This document shows, piece by piece, positions 25,901 through 33,736 of a stretch of DNA of 64,000 bases. The position numbers and the translations under genes are program-made. The notes under the pieces are model-generated. The model did not search any database, was not told the origin of the DNA, and worked only from the letters and a program-made list of their open reading frames with translations. This stretch comes from Pediococcus acidilactici. GTDB lineage: Bacteria; Bacillota; Bacilli; Lactobacillales; Lactobacillaceae. Each line of letters starts with the position of its first letter. Within the stretch, counting starts at the first letter, position 1. The stretch is from positions 124,001 to 188,000 of the forward strand of contig CP103908.1 of NCBI GenBank assembly GCA_024970065.1, in the 5' to 3' direction.

Positions 25901-26345
25901 TGAAAAATTAATTGAAATGAATTTGAAATCAAATACGAAAGAGGGGGTAATAAGAGAATTATCAAAAAGATTATATGAACAGGGAAATATAAATGATTTA
26001 GAAGCATTTGTAGAAGACGTTTTATTACGTGAAAAGGAAGGAATTACTGGACTTGGACAAGGAGTTGCTATTCCCCATGGTAAGTCGAAGTCAGTTATTA
26101 ATACCACGATTGCGATTGGTAAAAGTGAACATGATATCCCATGGGAAACGTTAGATGAAACGCCTATCCGAGTGGTGATCCTGTTCGCAGTTCGGGATAT
26201 TGATGCAAGCACTGTTCATATTAAATTGCTCCAAAATGTCGCCAGATTCTTATCAGACGATGATTTTATTAATGATTTACACAACGCAGAAACTAAAGAC
26301 GATCTTTTGAAATTACTAAAAAATTCAAAGGAAGGGGATGGATAG
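25869..26345 (+). CDS. PTS fructose-family EIIA
   Basis: A 158-residue EIIA of the fructose/mannitol type with active histidine H70 in GVAIPHGKS. It overlaps the end of the PRD regulator by 32 bases. It supplies phosphate for the separate EIIB and EIIC that follow, and may also phosphorylate the regulator, taking the place of the fused EIIA that such regulators usually carry. Confidence 0.88.
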   Translation: MEKTILNQVIDEKLIEMNLKSNTKEGVIRELSKRLYEQGNINDLEAFVEDVLLREKEGITGLGQGVAIPHGKSKSVINTTIAIGKSEHDIPWETLDETPIRVVILFAVRDIDASTVHIKLLQNVARFLSDDDFINDLHNAETKDDLLKLLKNSKEGDG

Positions 26346-26348
26346 TTA

Positions 26349-26669
26349 ATGAAAATTGTTGGTGTAGCAGCATGTACGTCGGGAATTGCCCACACTTACA
26401 TTGCTAGAGAAAAAATAGTAAAGGCAGCTCAAAAATTAGGATATGAGATTCACATGGAAACTCAAGGAACAATCGGTACGGAAGATGAGTTAACAGCTAC
26501 AGATATTAAGGAGGCAGACTTTGTTTTACTAGCCGTGGATATTAAGGTTAACGGAAAAGAACGGTTTACTGGTAAAAAAGTTGTTGAAGTACCTACAAAT
26601 ACAGCAATAAAAGCACCTACCAAATTATTGAAAACAATTGTTGAGAAGTTAGGCCTTAATGGGGGATAG
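26349..26669 (+). CDS. PTS fructose-family EIIB
   Basis: A 106-residue EIIB with the active cysteine C9 in VAACTSGIAHTY, the typical fructose-type motif, followed by METQGTIGTEDELT. The short gap of three bases after EIIA and the overlap with the next ribosome binding site show tight operon packing. Confidence 0.9.
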   Translation: MKIVGVAACTSGIAHTYIAREKIVKAAQKLGYEIHMETQGTIGTEDELTATDIKEADFVLLAVDIKVNGKERFTGKKVVEVPTNTAIKAPTKLLKTIVEKLGLNGG

Positions 26670-26673
26670 AGCT

Positions 26674-27762
26674 ATGAAAAAGTTGCAACTTAAAAAGCAT
26701 GCAATGACTGCGATTTCATATATGCTTCCTCTTGTGGTGGCTTCGGGTTTATTAATCGCTATTGGAAATTTAACTGGAGGACATGAATTAACTAATTTTA
26801 ATGGTAGTTATGGTATTCCATCTGCTTTAACAACGTTAGGCGTTTGGGGAATGGGATTGCTTGCACCAGTGATTTCGGCAGCAATTGCCTATTCAATTGC
26901 TGATCGGCCGGGGATTGCTCCAGGTTTATTAAGTGGAATGATTGCTTATAAAATCGGTGCAGGATTTTTAGGCGGAATGTTGGGCGGATTTATTGCCGGA
27001 TGGATTGTGTTGCTTCTGGTGAAATATATAAAAGTACCAAAATGGGCAGAAGGTTTGAAACCAATGATGGTGATACCACTAATTTCATCAGTAATTATGG
27101 CAATCCTAATGTTTTATATAGTAGGACAGCCCATTGTACTAGCAACAAATGCTTTAACGGAGTTCCTTAATAGTATGGAAGGATCAGCACGCTTCATTTT
27201 TGGATTTATCTTAGGTGGAATGGCAGCCTTTGATTTTGGAGGACCGGTTAATAAAGTTGCATCGCTATTTGCAGATGGGATGCTGTTACAAGGCGTTCAA
27301 CAACCAGAAGCAGTAAAGGTAATAGCATCAATGATTCCTCCTTTTGGAGTGACGTTATCATGGGTACTATCTAAGCTTATTCACAAAAATATTTATACAA
27401 CCCAAGAAATTGACAATATTAAAATCGCTTTTCCAATGGGAATTGTCATGATTACAGAAGGAGTAATCCCCATTGCAGCAGTAGATCTTTTTCGAATGAT
27501 ACTAAGTTGTAGCTTTGGTGCTGCAGTTGGTGGAGGTTTATCAATTTCATGGGGTATTAAAAGTCCTGTTCCATCTGGTGGTATGTTCATTGTACCGGCG
27601 ATGAATAAACCTTTGCTATTTATACTGGCGTTGTTAATCGGTTCAGTAGTTACTGCTAGCTTGCTAATTCTTCTCAAGAAGAATATAAAAACTCAGAAAT
27701 CTGAGACAACTGTTGCAGAGGAAGAAGAAAATATTGACTTAGACGATATTAAAATTAATTGA
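26674..27762 (+). CDS. PTS fructose-family EIIC
   Basis: A 362-residue membrane protein with about nine spans. Typical fructose-type EIIC elements are MTAISYMLPLVVASGLL at the start, ADRPGIAPGL, FDFGGPVNK and MITEGVIPIAA (EGxIP). Start at ATG 26674, eight bases after GGGGG; the ATG at 26659 lies before that site and inside the EIIB gene. The acidic tail (EEEENIDLDDIKIN) is unusual but not diagnostic. Confidence 0.88.
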   Translation: MKKLQLKKHAMTAISYMLPLVVASGLLIAIGNLTGGHELTNFNGSYGIPSALTTLGVWGMGLLAPVISAAIAYSIADRPGIAPGLLSGMIAYKIGAGFLGGMLGGFIAGWIVLLLVKYIKVPKWAEGLKPMMVIPLISSVIMAILMFYIVGQPIVLATNALTEFLNSMEGSARFIFGFILGGMAAFDFGGPVNKVASLFADGMLLQGVQQPEAVKVIASMIPPFGVTLSWVLSKLIHKNIYTTQEIDNIKIAFPMGIVMITEGVIPIAAVDLFRMILSCSFGAAVGGGLSISWGIKSPVPSGGMFIVPAMNKPLLFILALLIGSVVTASLLILLKKNIKTQKSETTVAEEEENIDLDDIKIN

Positions 27763-27775
27763 ATGGAGGAAAGCG

Positions 27776-28639
27776 ATGCTCGTTTCGATGAAAGATATAC
27801 TAAGTGCTGCTAATCGAGGAAAATATGCGGTACTAGCTATAAACTGCTTTAATTTGGAAAGCGCTTGTGCAACGGTTAAAGCAGCTGAAAAAAGACGATC
27901 GCCCATCATTATTGATTTACTGCAAGAACATATGGAAAAACATATTGCGAAAGAAATATTATTACCTTCGGTGGTGAAGATGGCAAAACTGGCTACTGTA
28001 GACGTAGCGATTAATCTTGACCATGGTAAATCGGTAGATTACGTAAAAGAGTGCATAGTAGATGGATTTACAGGCGTTATGATTGACCAGTCAGAAGGAA
28101 ATTTTAAAGATAATGTTCGAATTACAAAAGAGATTATGGACTGTGCCCTACCTAAAAATATCGGTGTGGAAGCTGAAGTCGGTAATATGGGAGCCGTGAA
28201 GAATGGCCAATTTACAAAGCAGGAGATGTATACCGATCCAAAGGAAGCAATCAAATTTATTAGGCGAACAAATGTAACCGCTTTAGCGATATCGTTTGGC
28301 TCATCCCATGGTGTGATGCCTAAGGATTTTATTCCAAAGTTTAACTTTGATATCGTCAAAGAAATTAAGAAGGCAACGGGAATTCCGCTCGTTATGCATG
28401 GTGGATCAGGATGCGGAAAAGACAATATTGCAAAAGCCGTTACAGTGGGAATAAATAAAGTTAACGTAGGGTCAGATATTTTAAAAGCACAATCGGAAGC
28501 TGTCTATATACAACAACAAGAGGATAGATATATGGATTATGTAGATTTACTGCAGATAACGATGACCGAAGCTGAAAAGGCTGTTGATGAATATATCGAT
28601 GTTGTTGGCTCAACTAATAAGACATCAGTAACTTTATAA
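27776..28639 (+). CDS. Class II ketose-bisphosphate aldolase, first copy
   Basis: A 287-residue zinc-type aldolase. INLDHGKS carries the catalytic aspartate and a zinc histidine (D82, H83). VEAEVGNMG, SSHGVMP and VMHGGSG give further metal and phosphate ligands. By family it cleaves a ketose 1,6-bisphosphate or ketose 1-phosphate after fructose-type PTS uptake. It follows the EIIC gene behind TGGAGG and precedes a second, clearly different aldolase; the two are only distantly alike. Confidence 0.85.
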   Translation: MLVSMKDILSAANRGKYAVLAINCFNLESACATVKAAEKRRSPIIIDLLQEHMEKHIAKEILLPSVVKMAKLATVDVAINLDHGKSVDYVKECIVDGFTGVMIDQSEGNFKDNVRITKEIMDCALPKNIGVEAEVGNMGAVKNGQFTKQEMYTDPKEAIKFIRRTNVTALAISFGSSHGVMPKDFIPKFNFDIVKEIKKATGIPLVMHGGSGCGKDNIAKAVTVGINKVNVGSDILKAQSEAVYIQQQEDRYMDYVDLLQITMTEAEKAVDEYIDVVGSTNKTSVTL

Positions 28640-28676
28640 ATTTAAAGTTTGTAATAAAAATTGGAGGAAAAATTTT

Positions 28677-29570
28677 ATGTTAATTAATATGAATCAATTA
28701 TTATCAGTGGCTAAGAAAAACAATTTTGCTGTAGGAGCTTACAATGTGTCTAATGCGGAATTATTAAAATCTGCTGTTGAGCAGTGTGAAGCAGATAATG
28801 CTCCAGCAATTATAGCCGTACATCCAACAGAAATGGCCTATGCAAAAGATGACTTCTTTGCATACGTATTACAACGAATTAGAAATAGTAAAATACCATT
28901 TGTATTACATTTGGATCATGGTGATACTTTAGAAAATGTAGCAAGAGCGATTCACAATGGTTTTAGTTCAGTAATGATTGATGCTTCATTAGAAGAATGG
29001 CAAAATAACGTTGACATTACAAGAAAAACAGTTGATATGTGTCATTTAGTTGGAGTATCAGTAGAAGCAGAATTGGGTACGATCGGACAAACTGGAAATC
29101 ATATTAAAGAACATTTGCAAAATGGAATCTATACTAAGCCAGAAGATGCAGAACGCTTCGTGGATGAAACAGGAGTAGATACCCTCGCGGTGGGAATTGG
29201 AACGGCACATGGAATTTATCCTACTGATGTTGAGCCTAAAATCAGAATCGATATTCTAAAGCAAATTACGGATGTTGTTGATATACCTTTAGTTTTGCAT
29301 GGAGGATCTTCAAACCCAGATAGTCAAATTGCTGATGCCGTACACAATGGTATTTCAAAAGTTAACATTTCATCGGATTACAAATATGCATTCTTTAAAG
29401 AAGCGCGTAAAATTCTCAAAGAAGATGATGGCTGGGATCCAAATAATTTGTTCCCTAAGGCAATTGAAGCAGCTAAAGAAGTAGTACATCACAAAAATGA
29501 ACTCTTTGACTCGCTTGATAAAGCTGATCTTTACCAAGGAATGGATCCTTGGAGGGGACAGTTGTTGTAA
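28677..29570 (+). CDS. Class II ketose-bisphosphate aldolase, second copy (GatY/KbaY/Fba-like)
   Basis: A 297-residue class II aldolase with LHLDHGDTL (D80, H81), VEAELGTIGQ, GIGTAHGIYP and LVLHGGSSN. It is closer to the tagatose/fructose-bisphosphate aldolase group than the first copy is. Having two non-identical aldolases behind one fructose-type PTS suggests two substrates, or a heteromeric or stereospecific pair. The ATG follows TTGGAGG. A terminator closes the operon. Confidence 0.86.
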   Translation: MLINMNQLLSVAKKNNFAVGAYNVSNAELLKSAVEQCEADNAPAIIAVHPTEMAYAKDDFFAYVLQRIRNSKIPFVLHLDHGDTLENVARAIHNGFSSVMIDASLEEWQNNVDITRKTVDMCHLVGVSVEAELGTIGQTGNHIKEHLQNGIYTKPEDAERFVDETGVDTLAVGIGTAHGIYPTDVEPKIRIDILKQITDVVDIPLVLHGGSSNPDSQIADAVHNGISKVNISSDYKYAFFKEARKILKEDDGWDPNNLFPKAIEAAKEVVHHKNELFDSLDKADLYQGMDPWRGQLL

Positions 29571-29604
29571 GGGAATGATACAAAATATTAAAGAGTAGCT
29601 ATTA

Positions 29605-29653
29605 ACACAAAATCGTTGCTTAATTTTAATGATTAGGCAATGATTTTTTGTGT
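29605..29653 (+). terminator. Terminator of the fructose-type PTS/aldolase operon
   Basis: ACACAAAATC and GATTTTTTGTGT form the outer stem, with TTGCTTAAT and ATTAGGCAA continuing it inward. Confidence 0.75.
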
Positions 29654-29761
29654 GGCTTTAGTACTTTTAAATCACGCGAGAAACTTACTCCTGGAAAGTT
29701 TAGGGAGATAATTTTGCAATAAATAGCCGAATAAAAGCTCTGGTCATACTTTAATCGCTAA

Positions 29762-29790
29762 TTGACTCTCCTTAACAATCTTGGTATATT
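29762..29790 (+). promoter_or_regulatory. Strong promoter of the secreted EEP gene
   Basis: TTGACT and TATATT are separated by 17 bases, and TGG directly before the -10 forms an extended -10 element. Confidence 0.8.
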
Positions 29791-29803
29791 CTTTTTAGGT
29801 TAA

Positions 29804-29817
29804 AGAAAGCGCTTTCT
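29804..29817 (+). promoter_or_regulatory. cre site upstream of the secreted EEP gene
   Basis: AGAAAGCGCTTTCT is a perfect 14-base palindrome with the cre core, placed 13 bases after the -10 box. Confidence 0.7.
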
Positions 29818-29833
29818 AAAAAGGAGAATCACA

Positions 29834-30736
29834 ATGAAAAAAGCACGGTGGAAGTTGTTACTCGCGGGACTAGCATTATTAGGTGGAATTAGTTTAGGTC
29901 AAAATATTATTTCAGCTAACACCACCATCCGGGTGGGAACGTATAATTTAAGGGCACCTAAGAAAAACGACACTAATAAACAAAAAGACCTGTTGGAAAA
30001 TGATCAAGTAGAAATCGCTGGAACTCAAGAGATTAATTATAAAAATCACCGTTTTTCAGGTAAAAGTAAATATAATACGTTAACTAACTTCAAGGATGAT
30101 TACTTTAAGAACATTTTTTACAGCAACGCAATTGATTTTGCGGGAGGTGGGTACGGAATTGCAACGGTATCCGCTTTGCCACTGCAATATTCTAAAACTG
30201 TAAAGCTATACAGTAGTGAGGCTGGGAAACATCTCCAAAAACTAAAAAAAGCCTATCGTGAATATAATCCAGATAAAAAATCAACGATGAAAAATTTGGA
30301 TAAGTTAACTGCCAAGTATGGTAAAAAATTAGTTGAGCCTCGGGTATATCAGCGCTCGATTCTTGAAAAAGATGGCAAGAAAATTGCATTTTATAACACT
30401 CACTTAAGCTATGAGTCGACGAAGATTCGACAAAAGCAGTTCAAAGCGTTGGCAAAGGCGATGAGGAAGGATAAAACTCCTTATAAGGTTTTGGTGGGAG
30501 ATTTTAACGCTGATCAAAATACTACGGAGTGGAAAACTTTCAAGAAAAATTTCAACATTACCAATGGTAAAGATGGAATCTGGCGGGATACCTTTATTGG
30601 TGAAGATCCAACCATGAACGTTAATTCAATTGATAATATCATTACAAGTAAAAATATCAGTATTTCTAATATCCATACTATTAAATCGACGGCGTCAGAT
30701 CACGTTCCGTTGGTTGCAGATTTGACGCTTAAATAA
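29834..30736 (+). CDS. Secreted endonuclease/exonuclease/phosphatase-family protein
   Basis: A 300-residue protein with a signal peptide: basic MKKARWK, a hydrophobic core to about residue 22, and probable cleavage after ISA near 28. The EEP fold motifs are in order: GTYNLRAP, GTQEI, FYNTHLSYE, LVGDFNADQ, NSIDNIIT and TASDHVPLVADL, giving the metal and catalytic Asn, Glu, His, Asp and the final Asp-His pair. It could be a secreted DNase, phosphodiesterase or sphingomyelinase-like enzyme. Extracellular nucleotide or phosphate scavenging would fit the cre site. Start behind AAAAGGAG. No membrane anchor is seen. Confidence 0.85.
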   Translation: MKKARWKLLLAGLALLGGISLGQNIISANTTIRVGTYNLRAPKKNDTNKQKDLLENDQVEIAGTQEINYKNHRFSGKSKYNTLTNFKDDYFKNIFYSNAIDFAGGGYGIATVSALPLQYSKTVKLYSSEAGKHLQKLKKAYREYNPDKKSTMKNLDKLTAKYGKKLVEPRVYQRSILEKDGKKIAFYNTHLSYESTKIRQKQFKALAKAMRKDKTPYKVLVGDFNADQNTTEWKTFKKNFNITNGKDGIWRDTFIGEDPTMNVNSIDNIITSKNISISNIHTIKSTASDHVPLVADLTLK

Positions 30737-30743
30737 AAAATTT

Positions 30744-30787
30744 AAAAATTCTTATTAGCATTTGCCCGATGTTAGTAAGAATTTTTT
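30744..30787 (+). terminator. Terminator after the EEP gene
   Basis: AAAAATTCTTATTAGCA pairs with TGTTAGTAAGAATTTTTT around a short loop. Confidence 0.85.
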
Positions 30788-30984
30788 GAAATTTGGCCTT
30801 TAAAGAATAACCGCTTACTACGGTATAGAAAAAGTAGCTTCCCTAGGTGTGCCTATTAAAAGCTGAATTACGGATAAAAGCGCTCAATAGAATGCTGTCT
30901 GTTAATGGCTTTGATAGGCTCACCTTTAAGTAGAATACAGGAGAAGCTGTTGGTTTGCGTATATAAAAATAGGCGATAAAGTAA
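30788..30984. other. Intergenic space before mazE, no gene seen
   Basis: About 200 bases between the EEP terminator and the MazEF promoter. There are short open frames on both strands but none with a ribosome binding site or a recognisable product. It may hold a decayed gene remnant. Confidence 0.4.
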
Positions 30985-31012
30985 TTGCATTTTAAGGCGG
31001 CATGTATATACT
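30985..31012 (+). promoter_or_regulatory. Promoter of the MazEF pair
   Basis: TTGCAT and TATACT are separated by 16 bases. The -10 box overlaps the in-frame ATG at 31002, so that ATG cannot be the start of the antitoxin. Confidence 0.6.
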
Positions 31013-31043
31013 GAAGATATACAAGACGAAGGGGCTGAATACA

Positions 31044-31286
31044 TTGGCAAATGACAGCGTAAAAATTAGAAAATCTGGCAACTCCAGTATTTTAACCGTT
31101 CCAAAATCAATTATCCCAATGGCAACGTCATATCGAGTTTATCAAGGACGAGACGGAATGATTGTGTACGTTCCTGAAAAAGATAACCCATTTAAAAATG
31201 CAGATTTTATTGCTGAGCATGAAAATAGCATTCAAAAAGAAGCGGGTGGGGGGCAGCTTTTTAACAATGAACTCGCAGAACAATGA
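31044..31286 (+). CDS. mazE: MazE-like antitoxin, AbrB fold
   Basis: An 80-residue protein starting at TTG 31044, nine bases after GAAGGGG. The amino half has the AbrB/MazE swapped-hairpin signature (VKIRKSGNSSILTVPKSI). The carboxyl part is acidic and polar, as expected for the toxin-wrapping tail. It overlaps the mazF start by 20 bases. The antitoxin would bind and neutralise MazF and repress the pair. The longer ATG start at 31002 is rejected because the promoter covers it. Confidence 0.78.
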   Translation: MANDSVKIRKSGNSSILTVPKSIIPMATSYRVYQGRDGMIVYVPEKDNPFKNADFIAEHENSIQKEAGGGQLFNNELAEQ

Positions 31287-31617
31287 GTACATTCCTGATA
31301 AGCAAGATTTAATTGAAATTGATTTTGATCCGGCAGTGGGAAAGGAAATAAAGAAACGTCGTCCAGCGCTAGTAATTAGTAATCGGGGATATAGTCAAGT
31401 TACGGGCTTAGTGGTAATTGCCCCCATTACTCACGCTAATAATAATCGGCTAAAAGATTTTTTCGTACCGGTGGTGAGTGCGAAAGTTAGTGGATACGTG
31501 AATCCGTTACAATTTTTTACGTACGATTTTAGAAAACGGCATGCACGTAAGCTTGATTTGCTTCCGACGCCCGCCTTTGTCGAAGCTCGGCAATGCATTT
31601 TAAACATCATGGATTAG
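31267..31617 (+). CDS. mazF: MazF/PemK-type mRNA interferase
   Basis: A 116-residue toxin with the PemK/MazF fold markers: LIEIDFDPAVGKEIKKRRPALVI at the start, GLVVIAPITH, VNPLQFFTYDFRKR and a final QCILNIMD. By family it cuts mRNA at short sequence motifs and stops growth when freed from MazE. Start at ATG 31267 inside the end of mazE, giving translational coupling. It has its own terminator. The pair sits at the edge of the AT-rich accessory block, where it may stabilise the block. Confidence 0.85.
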   Translation: MNSQNNEYIPDKQDLIEIDFDPAVGKEIKKRRPALVISNRGYSQVTGLVVIAPITHANNNRLKDFFVPVVSAKVSGYVNPLQFFTYDFRKRHARKLDLLPTPAFVEARQCILNIMD

Positions 31618-31628
31618 TTAATTATGGT

Positions 31629-31667
31629 AAACAGGTTGTTATTTAAAAAATAGCAATCTGTTTTTTT
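31629..31667 (+). terminator. Terminator after mazF
   Basis: AAACAGGTTGTTATTT pairs with AAATAGCAATCTGTTT and ends in a T run. Confidence 0.85.
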
Positions 31668-31759
31668 ACTGCCAGAAAAGTGACTCTTTTTAAGAAAATG
31701 TCCGTCGCTAAATTTAACAGTAAACCATGACCAATTGAAAAATAAAATATAACTATTTC

Positions 31760-31788
31760 TTGACAACCTGCTTTATTCGATATATCCT
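31760..31788 (+). promoter_or_regulatory. Promoter of pyruvate oxidase
   Basis: A perfect TTGACA and TATCCT are separated by 17 bases. A leader hairpin (AGTAAGC/GCTTACT, 31807-31829) lies between promoter and gene. Confidence 0.7.
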
Positions 31789-31846
31789 AATCACATACTT
31801 ACAAAAAGTAAGCAAAATTAAAGCTTACTGCACGGGGGGATTCAAC

Positions 31847-33598
31847 ATGGCAAAAATGAAGGCGGGCCAAGCATTGGCTCAAGTATTAAAAAGTTGGAAC
31901 GTTGATCATATTTACGGGATTACGGCCGATTCCATTAATAATACGGTGGACGGACTTTACCAAGAACGGGATGGCTTGAAGTACATTCAAGTTCGTCACG
32001 AAGAGGTTGGTTCTTTAGCAGCAACGGCGGATGCAAAATTAACTGGTAAAATCGGGGTTAGTTTTGGGTCGGCTGGTCCGGGTGCTACGCACATGTTTAA
32101 TGGGCTATATGATGCAAAAATGGATCACGCTCCGGTGTTGGCACTAATCGGGCAATCTAGTACGGAAGTGATGAACACTAACTTCTTCCAAGAAATGAAC
32201 CAAGACCCAATGTTTGTGGACGTGGCGGTTTTCCATAAGCAAGTGGTTAGCGCCGCGCAAATCCCATACGTGGTCGACGAAGCGATTCGGGCGGCCTACG
32301 CGCAAAAGGGACCGGCTGTAGTAATTATTCCGGATAATTTATCAGGACAAGAAATCGACTACACGCCAATTAAGACGCCGAAGATTTACCAACAACCGGT
32401 TCATTCGGCAATTGATGATTCAGCGATTAACGACACCATTGCGGCGCTGAAGGCGGCTAAGCATCCGGTGCTTTGGATTGGACGTGGTGTTGCTGGAGCA
32501 CGGCAACAAGTTATTCAATTCTCTGAAGACTTTCAAACGCCGGTGGTTACGGCAGTTCCAGGAACGGGAATTATGCCGTCAGACCATCCTAGTTTTATGG
32601 GTTCCATGGGTCGCTTAGGAACTAAGCCAGCCTTTGAGGTTGCTCAAAAGGCAGACTTAATCTTGTTTGTGGGAACCAACTTCCCATTTGCCCGCTTCTG
32701 GCCGGACAACGTTAAGGTTATCCAGGTTAACAACAATCCGGAAGATTTGGGTAAGCAACGCGATGCGGGCATGGCGATTTTGGCTGACGCTAAGGAATTT
32801 TTGGATGCGGTATTGGCGCAAAACGTCAAGCTTTCAGCAAGCAAATGGCTCCAAGCCGCGCAAAAGGATAAGGCAAACTGGGACGCATGGCTTGAAAAGT
32901 TATCCAAAGATGACCACCAAGGATTGCGTGCTGAAAGCGTAATGGCAGCGATCAAGGATCACGCTGCAGATAACACAATCTTCGGGCTCGACGTTGGTAA
33001 TAATACGGAATGGGCAATTCGCCAAATTCCGTTGAACCATGACCAGAAATTTACGTTGTCCGGTTGGTTTGCCACAATGGGTTACGGTTTGCCAGCTGGA
33101 ATGGCTGCTAAATTAAGTTACCCTGATCGTCCGGTGGTTACCATTTCTGGTGACGGTGGCTTTGCAATGGTAATGCAAGACCTGCTTACGGAAGTTAAAT
33201 ACGAAATGCCAATTGTTAACGTAGTTTTGGAAAACAAGTCCTTTGGTTTTATCCAACACGAAAAGTTAGTTGCGAACCAAGCACCGTACGGGATTGATTT
33301 GCAAGGCGCAAACTGGGCTGGGGTAGCCGAGAATATGGGCGCAATTGGTTTGACGGCTACGGATTTGTCTTCGTTAGCGCAAGCCTTTGATAAAATTGAC
33401 GAACTTCAAAAGGCGGGAAATACGAAGCCGATTGTTCTGGATGCCAAAATCGTAAACAACGATCCCGTGGACACATCGTTTATGCCATTGGATCCCCAAA
33501 TCTTCGATGAAGCAACCATCAAAGCTTTCCGGGAACAATACGAATTGACGGATGGCCAACCAGCACTCAGTGAAATTTTAAATGAGCTTGGGGAATAA
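31847..33598 (+). CDS. pox: Pyruvate oxidase
   Basis: A 583-residue thiamine diphosphate enzyme. The amino TPP-pyrimidine domain starts GQALAQVLKSWNVDHIYGI and includes RHEEVGSLAA with the catalytic glutamate. A central FAD domain follows. The carboxyl TPP-binding motif is GDGGFAMVMQDLLTEVKYE with downstream ENKSFG. It converts pyruvate, phosphate and O2 to acetyl phosphate, CO2 and H2O2, an aerobic ATP-yielding route in lactobacilli. Acetolactate synthase-like enzymes share the fold, but length and motifs favour Pox/SpxB. Start at ATG 31847 behind GGGGGGA; upstream in-frame codons overlap the promoter. Confidence 0.88.
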   Translation: MAKMKAGQALAQVLKSWNVDHIYGITADSINNTVDGLYQERDGLKYIQVRHEEVGSLAATADAKLTGKIGVSFGSAGPGATHMFNGLYDAKMDHAPVLALIGQSSTEVMNTNFFQEMNQDPMFVDVAVFHKQVVSAAQIPYVVDEAIRAAYAQKGPAVVIIPDNLSGQEIDYTPIKTPKIYQQPVHSAIDDSAINDTIAALKAAKHPVLWIGRGVAGARQQVIQFSEDFQTPVVTAVPGTGIMPSDHPSFMGSMGRLGTKPAFEVAQKADLILFVGTNFPFARFWPDNVKVIQVNNNPEDLGKQRDAGMAILADAKEFLDAVLAQNVKLSASKWLQAAQKDKANWDAWLEKLSKDDHQGLRAESVMAAIKDHAADNTIFGLDVGNNTEWAIRQIPLNHDQKFTLSGWFATMGYGLPAGMAAKLSYPDRPVVTISGDGGFAMVMQDLLTEVKYEMPIVNVVLENKSFGFIQHEKLVANQAPYGIDLQGANWAGVAENMGAIGLTATDLSSLAQAFDKIDELQKAGNTKPIVLDAKIVNNDPVDTSFMPLDPQIFDEATIKAFREQYELTDGQPALSEILNELGE

Positions 33599-33605
33599 TT
33601 GCAGT

Positions 33606-33646
33606 AAAAAAATACCGTTTGGCCATTTTGACCAGACGGTATTTTT
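33606..33646 (+). terminator. Terminator after pox
   Basis: AAATACCGTTTGG pairs with CCAGACGGTATTTTT; A and T runs on both sides. Confidence 0.9.
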
Positions 33647-33736
33647 ATGTGTAAAGTAATAGCGCAGTGTTTTCAAAATAAGGAGATATATTAAATACGG
33701 CGATAACTTAGTTGTATAGAGGTTTAGTTATCTGAA

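Noticed and set aside
25507..26007. Minus-strand ORF of 166 codons across the PRD regulator/EIIA overlap
   Set aside because: Shadow frame; both plus-strand genes have full domain evidence and the product is a low-complexity hydrophobic translation.
31002..31043. Upstream ATG start for the MazE-like antitoxin
   Set aside because: The -10 box TATACT overlaps this region and no ribosome binding site precedes the ATG; TTG 31044 fits GAAGGGG.
30868..31050. Minus-strand ORF of 60 codons before mazE
   Set aside because: No ribosome binding site or family; it covers the MazEF promoter. It could be a remnant but cannot be supported.
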